DNA of 64,000 nucleotides from Galaxea fascicularis (Eukaryota; Cnidaria; Anthozoa; Scleractinia; Euphylliidae): NCBI GenBank assembly GCA_948470475.1, contig OX419341.1, positions 16,556,475 to 16,620,474 of the forward strand, read 5' to 3'. Shown piece by piece: positions 35,190 to 47,490 of this stretch (position 1 is its first letter; each line of letters starts with the position of its first letter). The notes under the pieces were generated by a model. It saw only the letters and a program-made list of their open reading frames with translations, ran no database searches and was not told where the DNA came from. The position numbers and the translations under genes were made by a program.

Positions 35190-35985
35190 ATAGCTATTTT
35201 TCAGTCTACACGTTTCTTCTGAAAGCTGCTTATGGCTAAAAAAAACCATTAGCAATTTGTTGACTACAGTCAAAGGTTTAAAATACATTATCACACCTCT
35301 AAAGACTTAGTACTGTTTGAAGCTTAAGCTATTTTAAATTTTAATTTATTCCTTGTATCAGGCTTTAGACATATGTCAACTGCTTCTGTCATTCCAATTT
35401 TTGCTCTAAAAAGCTAAAACAATATTGTAAGTAAAGGCAAATTAAAAAGAAGTTTTTAATTCAATTTGGAAGATAAAAATATATTTTTCGTGCAGATACT
35501 GTAAAAAAATTACCGATCTGGCGTAATGTGGTATCTCACGTCGAATATTCGCCGCAATCAAAATCATCACTGAGCATCGCTGGTACGCTTAAATCACAAG
35601 CCGGGTAGTCCAAACTCGAAATATGAACATACCAATCTACCAGATCGTTTTAAATGGCCATAAGTCGGCTCAGAAATGACACAAGAAACAAGAAACATAC
35701 AACTATAAATCGTTTTTTAATCAAAACGTATTTCATGCATATCTTTAGGTTTTTAGAAACAATTATTATTTCTCCCCATACACTGAATCCTTATATTTCG
35801 AAGTTTACGCAATAGTAGCGATTAACGCTTACATTTCGAGCTTGGGCCGCTGCCTATGCTTAAATTTAGCTGATGCTATGTCGGGAATAGCTGATCAAAA
35901 ACTCAATAACGCGTATATACTTAATTAAACATAAAGTCTTTGTTCGTGAATTACTTTGGTCCCTTTGTGAGTATTCAGTATCTAC
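35190..35985. other. Downstream flank of astacin gene 2, no gene recognised
   Basis: AT-rich sequence just after the stop codon of astacin gene 2, where its 3' UTR should lie. No unambiguous AATAAA was seen close to the stop. Confidence 0.35.
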
Positions 35986-35988
35986 GCT

Positions 35989-36083
35989 TTAATCCATTGC
36001 ACAGGAGTTGCATGTTCTCCTGCAATCACTAGCACGGTCATGACAACGGTCGGGACGACAGTCATTGAGATTGTCTCTGCATG
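35989..36083 (-). CDS. ShK-like terminal exon of astacin gene 2
   Basis: Encodes 30 residues plus a split Ala and a TAA stop. Six cysteines with spacing [20 protein letters not shown] suit a three-disulphide ShKT fold, shorter than the typical 35-40 residues. Preceded by a T-rich tract and GCAG. Confidence 0.8.
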
Positions 36084-39000
36084 CTGCAAAAAAAGTAACA
36101 CGTGCGTGAGATTCGAAAAGCTGAGCTCGTTTTAACTAAAGAACGTCTTATAGACTACTTTCAGTCTTTTCATAAATGTAAATGCGTCGAATTGTGAAAG
36201 TGTGGAAAGTGCGAATTTCCTCTATTTGCTAAGCTTACACAAGTGCGTGTGTTGTCCAAATATTATTGGTTGCAATTTTTATGACAATTAGCCTGTCAGT
36301 AGAGTTTTGAGTCCTGCCTGTAACGAAACGTGTAAAGATTTCCAATAAACGCCATGTTCTGAACGAAGGTCGGATCCACCACTTGTTAAAAGATCCCGGA
36401 AGGTAACAGGGCATATCTTGCTCAGCCACGGAGCTAATTCCCCCCACAAAAGCCCCTGTTGAGGGCACCATGACCATATTTGGACATTGTCACAATGTGC
36501 TGAATGTATGTTTTGGAATTTAGTAAACATTCATTATTCTCCCAGAAATATTGGGCGTTTTCCATTTACCAAAAAATGTCTTTTGGCAGAAGAACGTGTT
36601 CTGTTCGACGCAAGCTCCATCCATTCCTAGCCTCTCTTCATAGAATACTGCCCGACTCGAGTGCTGATGTTGAATGAAACTGTAGAATGGATCACTTTTA
36701 CGATGTCACGCAAAATAATTCTGCGTGACATCGTAAACGTGGTCCACTGTGTACTGAAGAGGAAACTCTTGCAACTTTCATGAGGCGCGAAATAAAGGTT
36801 TTTACGAAAATATTTGACCCCGATAGTCGATCGACTATTTTAAGAACCCAAGGGTGAAATTCAGTGTTTTCATCGAGAAATAGTACTTAGGATACCATTG
36901 ACATACATGGCACAGTTCTCATTTATCAATGTTCTAAAATTTGCCGCCAGGCCATTGTACACTGAGCATTCATTTAAAGTAGTATTTGAGGTCACGGAAG
37001 ACACCTAAGAAGAAGAAGCCGCCATGCCGGCATATTTCCTTACCGAAGATATGGTCGTGAAAACCCTGGAACTGGTAAAACCTTGTGAAACTCATAAATA
37101 GAACACGCATTTTCATCGGAAAAGTTTCCAACGGGAATTAACAGGACTACCTTTTCAGAAGTTCCGTTTTAAAGTGATAATTTCCGGCGTGAATGTTTGT
37201 GAAACGGAAAACGCCCATGTTGCCCTGGTCACTTCGGTACTGATCTGTTGAATTTATCTTCAAATTCAGAGCATGTTGAGACAATTGCAACTCAAAACAT
37301 CTCAGCCGTTGTAAGATCATGTGATCTGAAGTTGGTGGGAGTCCCTCGACTTTAAGAAGGCATACACACATACATACATACATACTTTATTTATTTAAAC
37401 ACGGTAAAATCTTCAGTTAAAAAGTTAAACAACACTGTTTTACAAGATTGCCGTGTGGGAGCCCGACTGACAATTTCTGTAAAATGTGTCAAGTTCCCTT
37501 TTGAAATACCCAAGAGAATCTGATTTTCTTCAGTTTACAGGTAGGCTATTCCATAGTAGCGCCCCGCTCTAGCCCAAGGCACGCTTGCAATAGTTTGTGC
37601 GTGGCTTGGGCAGGTTTAGCTTAATCTCAGAATCTCTTAAGTTGTACGGTGTACTTCGGATACTAAATAAATCCTGCAGGTACGCTGGGGAAAGCCCTTT
37701 AATTCTTTTAAACATTAACGTCGCTTTAAGCTTTTTCCTTCGTGTGGAGAGATTGTCCCAGTTGAGCCTGTTTAGAAGGATACTGGCACTAGGGTCGTAA
37801 CTCGACCTGGTAATGACCCTAGCAGCCCTATTTTAGAGTTTCTGGAGTTTGTCGCTCAAGGTAACGTTAAGGTCATCCCAAACAGGGCTGCAATAGTCAA
37901 AATGGGGCAAAATCAACGCTTGGTAAATTTGAAGAGCTGTACTTTCGGAGATGAATGGCCTTATTCGTTTAAGTGCTCCTATCGCTGAAGATATCTTCTT
38001 ACTAATTTCTTCTATATGAGAGAGAGATTCTGAATGTTCCGAGTGTTAAAATGGTGCTACATGCTGAGTTTGTTCACCACAGCACTTATATTACTTCTTA
38101 CCACACTTGTAGAGTTTATTGATTTGATAGGCGTCTAGGTGACTTAAGCCTTTCCTTTGGCCGATATCACTGAGCGAAACCTGAAAATAAAGATTCATTT
38201 TGTTTACATCAATTTTCAATTTAAGAAGCTTACTCGCCTTTTTGACCTGTAACCTTTTTTCGTTAAATAATGATTATATTATCAAAACTAATCAGTGATT
38301 ACATTTAGTTTGATTACTTTATGCTAATTTTTCATACTTTTTAGCGGTTTTTTCGTCTATCAGCTTCGGCAAATTGTGGCTTAGGAAGCTTCTGCCCCTT
38401 TATCGGCGTGTTCTACGATCTGTACACAGTTTTTAGGCCAGTTTTTATTTCTGGGCCGTTTCTTTTTAGCGTTTTGACATTCTACTTAAATAAAGTTTGA
38501 TCAGGAAAAAAACTAGAAAAGGCAAAGACGTTACGAAAACCTTGAGATCTTTTTCATGTCCATTTTAGATCGAAACATTTTCCTGTAATCTTTGTTTTTG
38601 ATGGAAGGAGTTTTCGTAAAAAAATCGCTAATCCAAAGTCACTCTAAAGTCACTCTCCGTTGGCTTTCAGATTGGTAATGGTGAGTCTGCACTTGTTTTA
38701 GTAAGTATTCGATCAATTGGCTTATGATTTTCGCCAAAAATGCAGGAAACAGAAACAAAGAGGATGGGATGCATGGTTAATTTTTTTGGCTTATTTCGTT
38801 CCTACAGTCTTAAAAAATAAATATTTTAAGTATCAGTTCAGTTGGCTTAGTTTCAAGGTAATTAAAAAGATGTTTCGCATTACGGAAATTAGCGTTTGTT
38901 TTGTTTCACTCGTTGATTAAAATTGTGTAATTGAATCTTGTGATTGGCATTTAGAGTCACAGCAACTACTCGATTTAGCCCAGATCAAAGTGTTTTTATT

Positions 39001-42000
39001 TGCACATATGCGTAGTTGATTTATACGATTAAAGTGGTCCAGTCAGTTATAGAGGAGCTATTTCTCCGAATCAAAAGTCACACACTGTTATTGCAGCATA
39101 TCACTCGAAAGGAATCAGGGGCGGATTTAGGGGTGGGCCGAGGGGGCCGCGGCCCCCCCTTTTGTTGAATATATTTTTTTAATTTTTAAAAAATGACGTA
39201 GATTCAAAAATGCTAAAACAAATGAATGGAAGCAGACGAGTAGTTAATTGCGAGGAAGACTGCGCACATGTTTTGCACGTGCTTGCGCGGTTACTAAGCT
39301 AATGAATTCCCAATTTCAGTGACCGGCCCCCTCTTTCTCAATATCCTGAATCCGCCCCTGGGAATGAGCCGTGACCTGTTGACCTGCCTGCAATAATTGC
39401 ATGCGAAACTGATCTGTTAACCATTGCTCTAGTTTTATGATTTTCACTTGGAGTAATTTGTTTGTTTGTCTGCTAGATAAAGCTCATCTCTTAGTTCCTC
39501 AAGACAATAGTACCTACCCCCGTCCTGGTTGGCACGATGGTCGGCTCGTTATTCTTACTCCAGGCATAGGCGCGATAATGCATGACACTGTCATAATCAT
39601 AAGGAGTATCTAACGAGTTGATTGCTGAAGAGCTGTATTTTTTGAAGTTATTTTCTCTGTCTGAAAAAAAAGACAAAGAATGAACTACAACAGTAAGAGC
39701 TTGCTCCCTTTTTCGGTCACAAACGCAAAAAGAGGTCAAGAGACCATGATAATTAAAATCAGTTACATATCTCGCTCGTCTTTTTCGGCGGCAAATCTAA
39801 ATTGTAAGAGAATTGATCGAAAAACGACGACAAAAGGATGTGTCATAACATGTTGGCAATAAAGAGTGATCCGGGTTCGATTTTTTTATTCGGAATCGTC
39901 AGGCGTCTTGGTGAACTCTCATTTCTTAAATGGGAAGAACTCAAGGGATTTACCCTCCCCTCCCTCCCATCCTCACCTCTCATACTATATTAGTGCTGGC
40001 AAAATAAATATCAGTGGTAACAGTGCTGTTGGTACCTTAAGCTTTAAAGATCAAGACCTGTTAACTTACTTCTTTTGATGTTCGCCCAGTTTATTTTGAC
40101 GTATCGATCTCTATCAGGCCTGGACTGTTCATGCCAGAAACCTAGAGCGTGACCTTGCAGAAAAATATAAATAGAATTATGCATAGTGAATGTCAATTTT
40201 TAGGAACTTGAATTTGTTGAAAATCACGAGTAACTTTAATGTAATATATGGGCTCCTGTCTTCGAGGAAGCGTTTTCAGCTGGCATTATCTTTATGACCG
40301 TTAAAAAGCCTTTCACAATGACCCAGTGATAAGGTTCGGCGTGGTCAGTGGGTTCTTCTGTCGTATAAGAGCGCTAATTTTGATTGTTATATAGTGTTTT
40401 ATTCACAAAGTAGTTAATTAGATTAGGCTGCGAACTGATTCATTGATAGACATTTTAATTTCCTTTGATTTAAGTTCGTGATTGACCCCTTTATAGAAAT
40501 CGTGCCACGCGTTAAAAGTTCATTCTCGGAATTCTCTGCTATCCCGTTCGCTTGTTGACCAGTTTATATTATGCTGACCTGTTACCCGTTTGAACTGCTA
40601 ACCTGTGTTACCCAAAGTCTTTAGAGTAATCTGCTGGATATCGTCACAGAGGTAAATGTTCAATGATCTACGATGTTTTGAAAGTAATCACTGCAGTCAG
40701 TATTTTTCTGTAATTCACGAAAGCCTATATTTTGTAACATTCTTCTTCATAGATCGAATAAAACAGAAATTGATTATACGATTTGCTTAATCCAGTAGAT
40801 TTTTACCGTTTTCCCCCGGATCATATAGCTAGCGTTTTTACCGCTACAGCGCGCCCATTCATTCGCTAGTTCATGGTCACATGACATCTAACAATGAAAC
40901 TGTTTACCGCCAAATGCCATGAGTGATGCCATGAGTGGCAACATTGCGAAAACCATGACGAAAAACGGGAAACAGTTCACTGTTACCTGCGAAATGTTGA
41001 CCGCTGTTGCATGTGATCAGAACGTGCAGTTGAAGGTGGCCTGATGTCGCTGGAATCTCAACGCGTTTTTCAAAATTTGCTTTTGTTTTTGTTTTCGACC
41101 ATTTGTTTTGCTACATAACAAATCACTAACTTAAGGACTGGCCCCTTGGGGAACAGTGAATTTTGTTTCCCGAAAATCTCAATGTTTCCCGAGACGAAGT
41201 TGAGATTCGAGAGAAACAAAATGCACTGTTCCCCTCGGACCAGTCATTAAGAATTAACTGTTATTTAAAACCAGTTTTAATACTGTTAATATGACACAGC
41301 TCTTTATAATAATTTAGATAGCCCCAGACGTGATCGGATACGTCACAGACAGCACAGACAGAGGGGCAGCCACACAGGCAGGGAGGTAGTCAGACACAAG
41401 AGGACGTTCCACACATAACCCAACATGAAAGACGTTAAAAAAGCTGGAAATTAGCTACCGTGAAATTCGTTGTAAAATAGTGGAAGTTGTGTGGCCCCAG
41501 GATGGGGTAGTCCGGATTTCAAGAGACGGAGATGATGGAAGGATTTTTTTGGGTGGGTTGATTTCGGAAATATTTTTTGGTTTGGCTTTATGGTTTAAGT
41601 AGAGATTCTTTTTGGGTCGTAAAAGCAATCTGAAGATTGGGGGTAGAGTGCCTGCGTAGGTCTGCGAATAAAGTACAATCCTTTCTGGAAATGTTTAAGG
41701 CTCGGAGATTCGGCATCGGATCTGTGGGTTAATTTTTGGTCCAGGGAATTTTTTTGGGTTCTGTTGGAAGCCCAAGGGAACTCTTTGGGTTTTGACTTTT
41801 TCCCCCATTCGATCAACTCGTCACTTGAAACCCCGATGGTTGTGTGACAGTAAGCTTTTGTTGTGTTTTCAAGTGAAAATTGAAACTCTTGGTAGAAACT
41901 CAGGAATTAGTCATTCATCCAGAATTTAGCCTAAGCACAAACTGATAAACCATGCAGATAATAATACTGATGTTTCGAATAATAAAGTCCACGAACTCTG

Positions 42001-45000
42001 AACATATTCACTAGTTAATTCAAACGATTGAAAACAGAAAAATTTCCTTGGGTATTCCAGACCTTCTTTGTACAACCGGGAATTTTTGGGTGCTTGCCAT
42101 TTTCATGAAAAATCCAGGAATTTCAGTTAAAAACAAATTCAGTCAAAAAAATTTCCCTGATCTTTCAAAAAAAGTTTTTAACTGGACAGAAACATTTCAA
42201 AACCCATTACATGCAATTATGTTACACGTAATAACGCCTATAAAGTTGATCGGCTGGATGCTATATACCTCTCCCATTTATAAATACACTCAGCAAAGGC
42301 GGTACCAGTAGCTGTGAGTGGTGCTGTATGCATAATTTTGTCTGTGGATTGCTGTGGATTCTCATTAATTTGTGGTGCGAAATATCAACGTAAGCTGACG
42401 TCATTTGGCAACAGGTAGTCACGTGATCAACTTCTCATAAGCACGAAAGCGATCCCTTTCAGAGAAATAATTTTACAAGGAATAGAAAGACTAAAAGTAA
42501 GTCCAGTCCTATACTTTAAAAGGGGAAATGTCTAAGGCCGTTTGAAATCAGAAGGATTTGACTGGAATTACTATCCTTGCTACCCAGCTCTTCAGTGATT
42601 TGGATGCCAAGGCCTTCTCCTCTTCGGACAAAACCTTACATTTTCTTACTGATGCAAATCTTTACAAAATATATTGGCCTGCCCTTGCTAGTTTACGTAC
42701 GTTCTTCCTATTTCGGAAAACCATATAGCTCTAGCTACAAGTTTAATTTACTTTCACTAATATTTAAGAGTTCGAAATAGTTAATATTATTGTCGCCAAT
42801 TTTGGCTTTTAAATTTCCTAGACACAGCCATTGGTTGTTCAATAGTTTAAAACAAAATATTTTCTTCCTTTGCTTCCTGAGCAGGCGATGATGATGATGA
42901 TGATGATGATGGTGATGGTGACGGTGATGGTAATGGTAATTGAACGTAATGGTAAAACTCTTTTATGTGTCAAACCTACCGATCTCATGAACCACAGTGC
43001 CTACTTTCCAGCAGCCGGAATCCAAACTCACATCTTGTTTTCCGCGTTGACGCCCAACCCAGGAATTACACCTTGATGGGAATAAGGCCATTGAAAAAGA
43101 TGTAGATAAATCATCGTGCTATTAAGTAATAGACCCTTTGCATAAATGGCAATGTACATGCAAAGCCTCACATTCATGTGAAAAATCCTTTGTCGATTGT
43201 TATTCAAATTTAGGCGCCATTTATGCAAAGGGTCTATGGCTGCTTTGGAACTTTTGTATCGTTATGGATTCTTTGCATGAGCTATTTTATTAAAAATAAT
43301 TGATTGCTTGTCTGTAAAAATTCTTTTGGCCGAAACATTTTCTTGTATAGTGGAGGTCACGAACCAGTAAGCCCCAAAATTGCACTAGTAATTTCTTAGC
43401 ATAAACAGACTTACCCTTCTCCTCTGTAAAACCTGATGTAATCTGTTTCGCTGGTCCTCTGTTTGAAGCGGATACAGGTTTTGCAGCGAAATTCGTCTAT
43501 GGCTTTATCGATGCCTCTTTTCGCTTCACGGTTGGAATCTTTGAAGAGAATGCCAGTAAAGGAAGAGTCAGGACAACAAGTGGTTCATCGGTTGATGTCG
43601 GGCCTCTATTAAGGTGGTACTAACTTAACTACAAAATTAGCTAAAATTGTTGCTATGAAAAGTTCCCAACCCTCATATCTTGGAAATCCTAACTTGCACA
43701 GGCAAGCTGTCAGACTATGTTTTAACAATCAAAAAGGTTTTCAAGATTTTCGAGGTCATAACCATATTTGGTCAGTCACGTGACCAGAACAGAAAAAAAG
43801 CCTAAATCTCGAGTGTCGTACACCCCTGGATATCGAAAATATTGCCAATGGTTAACGATCGCCAAGATGCAAAACTCTATGTATCGATTTTTTGAAATTG
43901 GCGTTACTGTTAAATTTATGACGACGTTATTATTGCAGTTATGTACGTTAACAACAATTGCTTACGTAGGCCTGTAAAAAAGGTTGGAATATCTCCGATT
44001 GGCAAAAAAGAAAAAAAAAACAACAACAACAGAAAAAAACTACACGTAAACTTTTAGGCCAAATTTTCAAAGGCTTTTTATGAAGAAATATGAAACTTTT
44101 ACACCATTTTTCTCTGTTCAAAGAATTATCATGATAGAAAAACAATTGACATTGAGCGTCCAAGATTACTGCGATTGTAGGTGTGGTGTGCTTGGTTTTA
44201 GACCAGTATAACAGCAGAACAGCTTTTCTTAACACAACACATGAACTGGTTTTATTCGTACTCCTTTGCCGCTCTTTTTACATGAGGTTTTATTTGTCCT
44301 AGCATCCTATATATTATATTATATCAACATTTTACAAACAGTAACCTAGTGTTGAATGTGAATTGACATGTTTTTCTATCATGATAATTTTTTGAACAGA
44401 GAAAAAAAGATATAAAAATTTCATATTTCTTTAAAAAGGTCGAAGGAAAATGCGAAAATGAACAAAACGAACCTTTATCTAAAAACGCTCTCAAGATTTA
44501 CATCTTATTTGGTCTACAAGTTGTGGGACTTGATTAGTTTATACTCTCAAAGTTTCGTTGTGAAGTGTTTAATTGGATTACGAGATGATTGAGCTTTTTA
44601 AAATGAGCTACCTTGAGTTACTGTTGCTTGGAAACCGACGAGAAAATATACTTTGGTTATGCATGGAAATCGACGGTTATCTTCTATAAGAATATTCTAA
44701 AAGAAATTAAAATTTCAAAAGGTACACCCCAAAGATAAAAAACTGCAGCCAGCCACCTTAACGTAATTGAGCCTTGTTTAAAAAGAGCAGCTTACTGTGG
44801 CTATGGTAACAGGTTTTGCTTGGAAATCGATGAGAAAATAAACTTTGGTCACGTGTCGAAAAGATGTTGTCGTGTGAAGGAAATCGAAGTTTGTCTTCTA
44901 TAACCATCTTCCATTTCCCAAGGGTGACCTCCTGCCAGGGGTTCGACTGTATTTGGTAGGTTCACATACTAAACTGCGCCGAGTAATTAAATCATGAATT

Positions 45001-45707
45001 GTTGCAGCTCAGACGAGATTTATTGATCTGAATTTCTATTTCAATGCAATGCAAATATTGGCATGACGCTTACCATCAAAGCAAACTGGTGCTTAGTTTC
45101 CTAAAATTGTTTAATTATCTGAATTCTTGTACTTACAGAGTGAGCTGTCAATAGTGTACGGTATGGTGGTAGGCCAAACCCGATGACTATTTGCTGTCGC
45201 TGCACGCGTTTTTCTGCTGCCATTAACATCACGCCGTGTTCGTGTAATGGATAAGCGCTGTTGAGCATTCAGAATAATGTCTCCTTGAAACAAGTTTGAG
45301 TTTGAAATTCCAGCATTTTCTGAGGGAGAATTGTATGATAACTTAAATTAGATAGGAACAAACAAAATATTTCTTTGTTTCACTATACTAAACAATTACT
45401 CATCTTCTCTTGTTTTCAGTGCACTATTTAAATCTTTCACAATCATCGGTCTGATTGCTATCGCTACTAGGAAAATAAAGTAGCATATTCTAGAACAATA
45501 AGGTAGGCTGTTTTAACCTAACGCTGCGAAGGGCATCACCAGCTTCTTAACGTTATCGTAGGGGGCTTAAATTCCCTATGCGTTGTCCCATCCTGGTACT
45601 TACGTCTATCGAACGACGTAAAATGTGCCTAAGAATTGTGTACCGTAATAGGACATTTATCCTGCTCAATCTTGCGGAATATCGCCTGTTTTTAGCTAAC
45701 TCGGCCT

Positions 45708-45738
<31 letters not shown>

Positions 45739-47457
45739 ATGGATATGCCAGCCGATTTCGCCGGATAATAGTAAAAATTGCCTTCATCGAAGAGATTAAA
45801 TATCCTGATGAATTTGAGTCTGCTGATTGAGAGTGATTCTTTTGGGTTATTCATTTGATGAAATAACCGCTCATTACGCTCTTTTTTCGTCTTTTCAAAA
45901 CCAGAAACGTTTCGTTTTCTTCCTCGATAGGCAATGTCACTCCTTCCCAAACACTTGCCAATCGTCATTGACCTCAAGATCTCAAACGTAAACAGAAATA
46001 AATAAACCGACAGTTATGTCATCCTGACTTAACTTTCGACGAACTGTAATTATTCTTTACGTTTTTTTTTCTGGCCGTTTCCCACGAGTTGTTTATTCCT
46101 AATGTTAATGAAATTCCAGATTTCCTTTGAAATCGTGCTGTTATACTTGGCGATGACTCTTTAGTCCATGATCGTAGTTCTTCCTCCCTAATGCACCTAT
46201 CAATATTAAGCCGCAGGGGGGGGGAGGCCGGGCATAGGCGGGGTATTTGACGTAAGACGTCTGCCCGTGGCAGGGGCCTTTGATCATTGAGTCCTGATAT
46301 GATGAGGGTCTGGACATTCGACTTTAACCGTTAGTGGCCTGGGGCACACCGACACCATCCTGGACTTACAGCGCTGGGCAGCATGCAGACATCAAAATGG
46401 AGGTTGATTCGGTTTCGGCAAATAAGGTAGGAAATCTTGACATTTTGTCACTAATAAAGAGTCCATTGGGCTTGAGACAGTCTTAAAAAAAATAATTTAC
46501 TTTTCGGGACATTTTTCTATTTAATGGAATTAAACAGAAGTCACATGTAAACTCTTGTTGTTAGGCCATCGTAGCTTGATTAAAAATAAAACACAAACAG
46601 CGGAGATAAACATAGTAAACCAACGCATTTTATATAGACTTGACGTTTCGTATGCTAGGTCACTTTTGAAAATGTATGTTGCCTAGCATACGAAACGTCA
46701 AGTCTATATAAAATGCGTTGGTTTACTATGTTTATCTCCGCTGTTTGTGTTTTATTTTTAAAGAAGTCACATGCTTTAATTTTTTTAATGTCTTTTTCTG
46801 CGGAGAAAGTGGGAAGGTGGGGGGGGGGGGGGAGCTTGGGGAATTTGTACTCTTTGAACAATGATAACGTCCCTGGGGTTGGGCATTTGAACAGAAAAAA
46901 TGAAGCGAGGTCAAATCCTCTGCCTATGCCCGGATTCCCTCCCTCCCTCCCCCCCTCCCCCCGGTGCGGCTTAACATTGAAAGGTGCATAACTTCGATGT
47001 CCGTGCAAGATAGCCTTTATCAGTCAAGTCAGAAGTTGAAGCCGCACGTGGCATCAAAGAACTAACGCCAACCAACAAATGTAAGTGTCTGTAAATGTCT
47101 GAGTCACATAAAGATCTTAGAACGATTATCTCAGAAGGCCTTCCGTGGCAAAGGCACCTTAAGAAGTGGAACAGTTTACCCATGTCTGTTGTAGATCATG
47201 AATCAGAAAAAGCTTCAAAGTGTTATCAGTTAACCATCAATTTTTAAATGTTTTGTATTCGTAAATATTCTTCGGATTCAAATCATTTGTTCTTTATTCG
47301 CTGTACATTATAAATATTCCAGGTCACAAATTTATTGTCTCTTATATTTGATTTTATATTTACCATGCCCCAGTTGTTCAAAGGCTAGATAGCGCTATCC
47401 ACCGGATAAATATCTATCCAGTGGATAGTGTAATTAGCTTTCCCATTACTTATCCAC

Positions 47458-47490
<33 letters not shown>

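Noticed and set aside
45696..45977. Frame with a poly-Asp C-terminus
   Set aside because: The Asp run is the CAT microsatellite read on the minus strand; the rest is unrecognisable.
46655..47008. Overlapping open frames on both strands
   Set aside because: They run through the perfect palindrome and C/G-rich ends of an inverted-repeat element; composition explains them.
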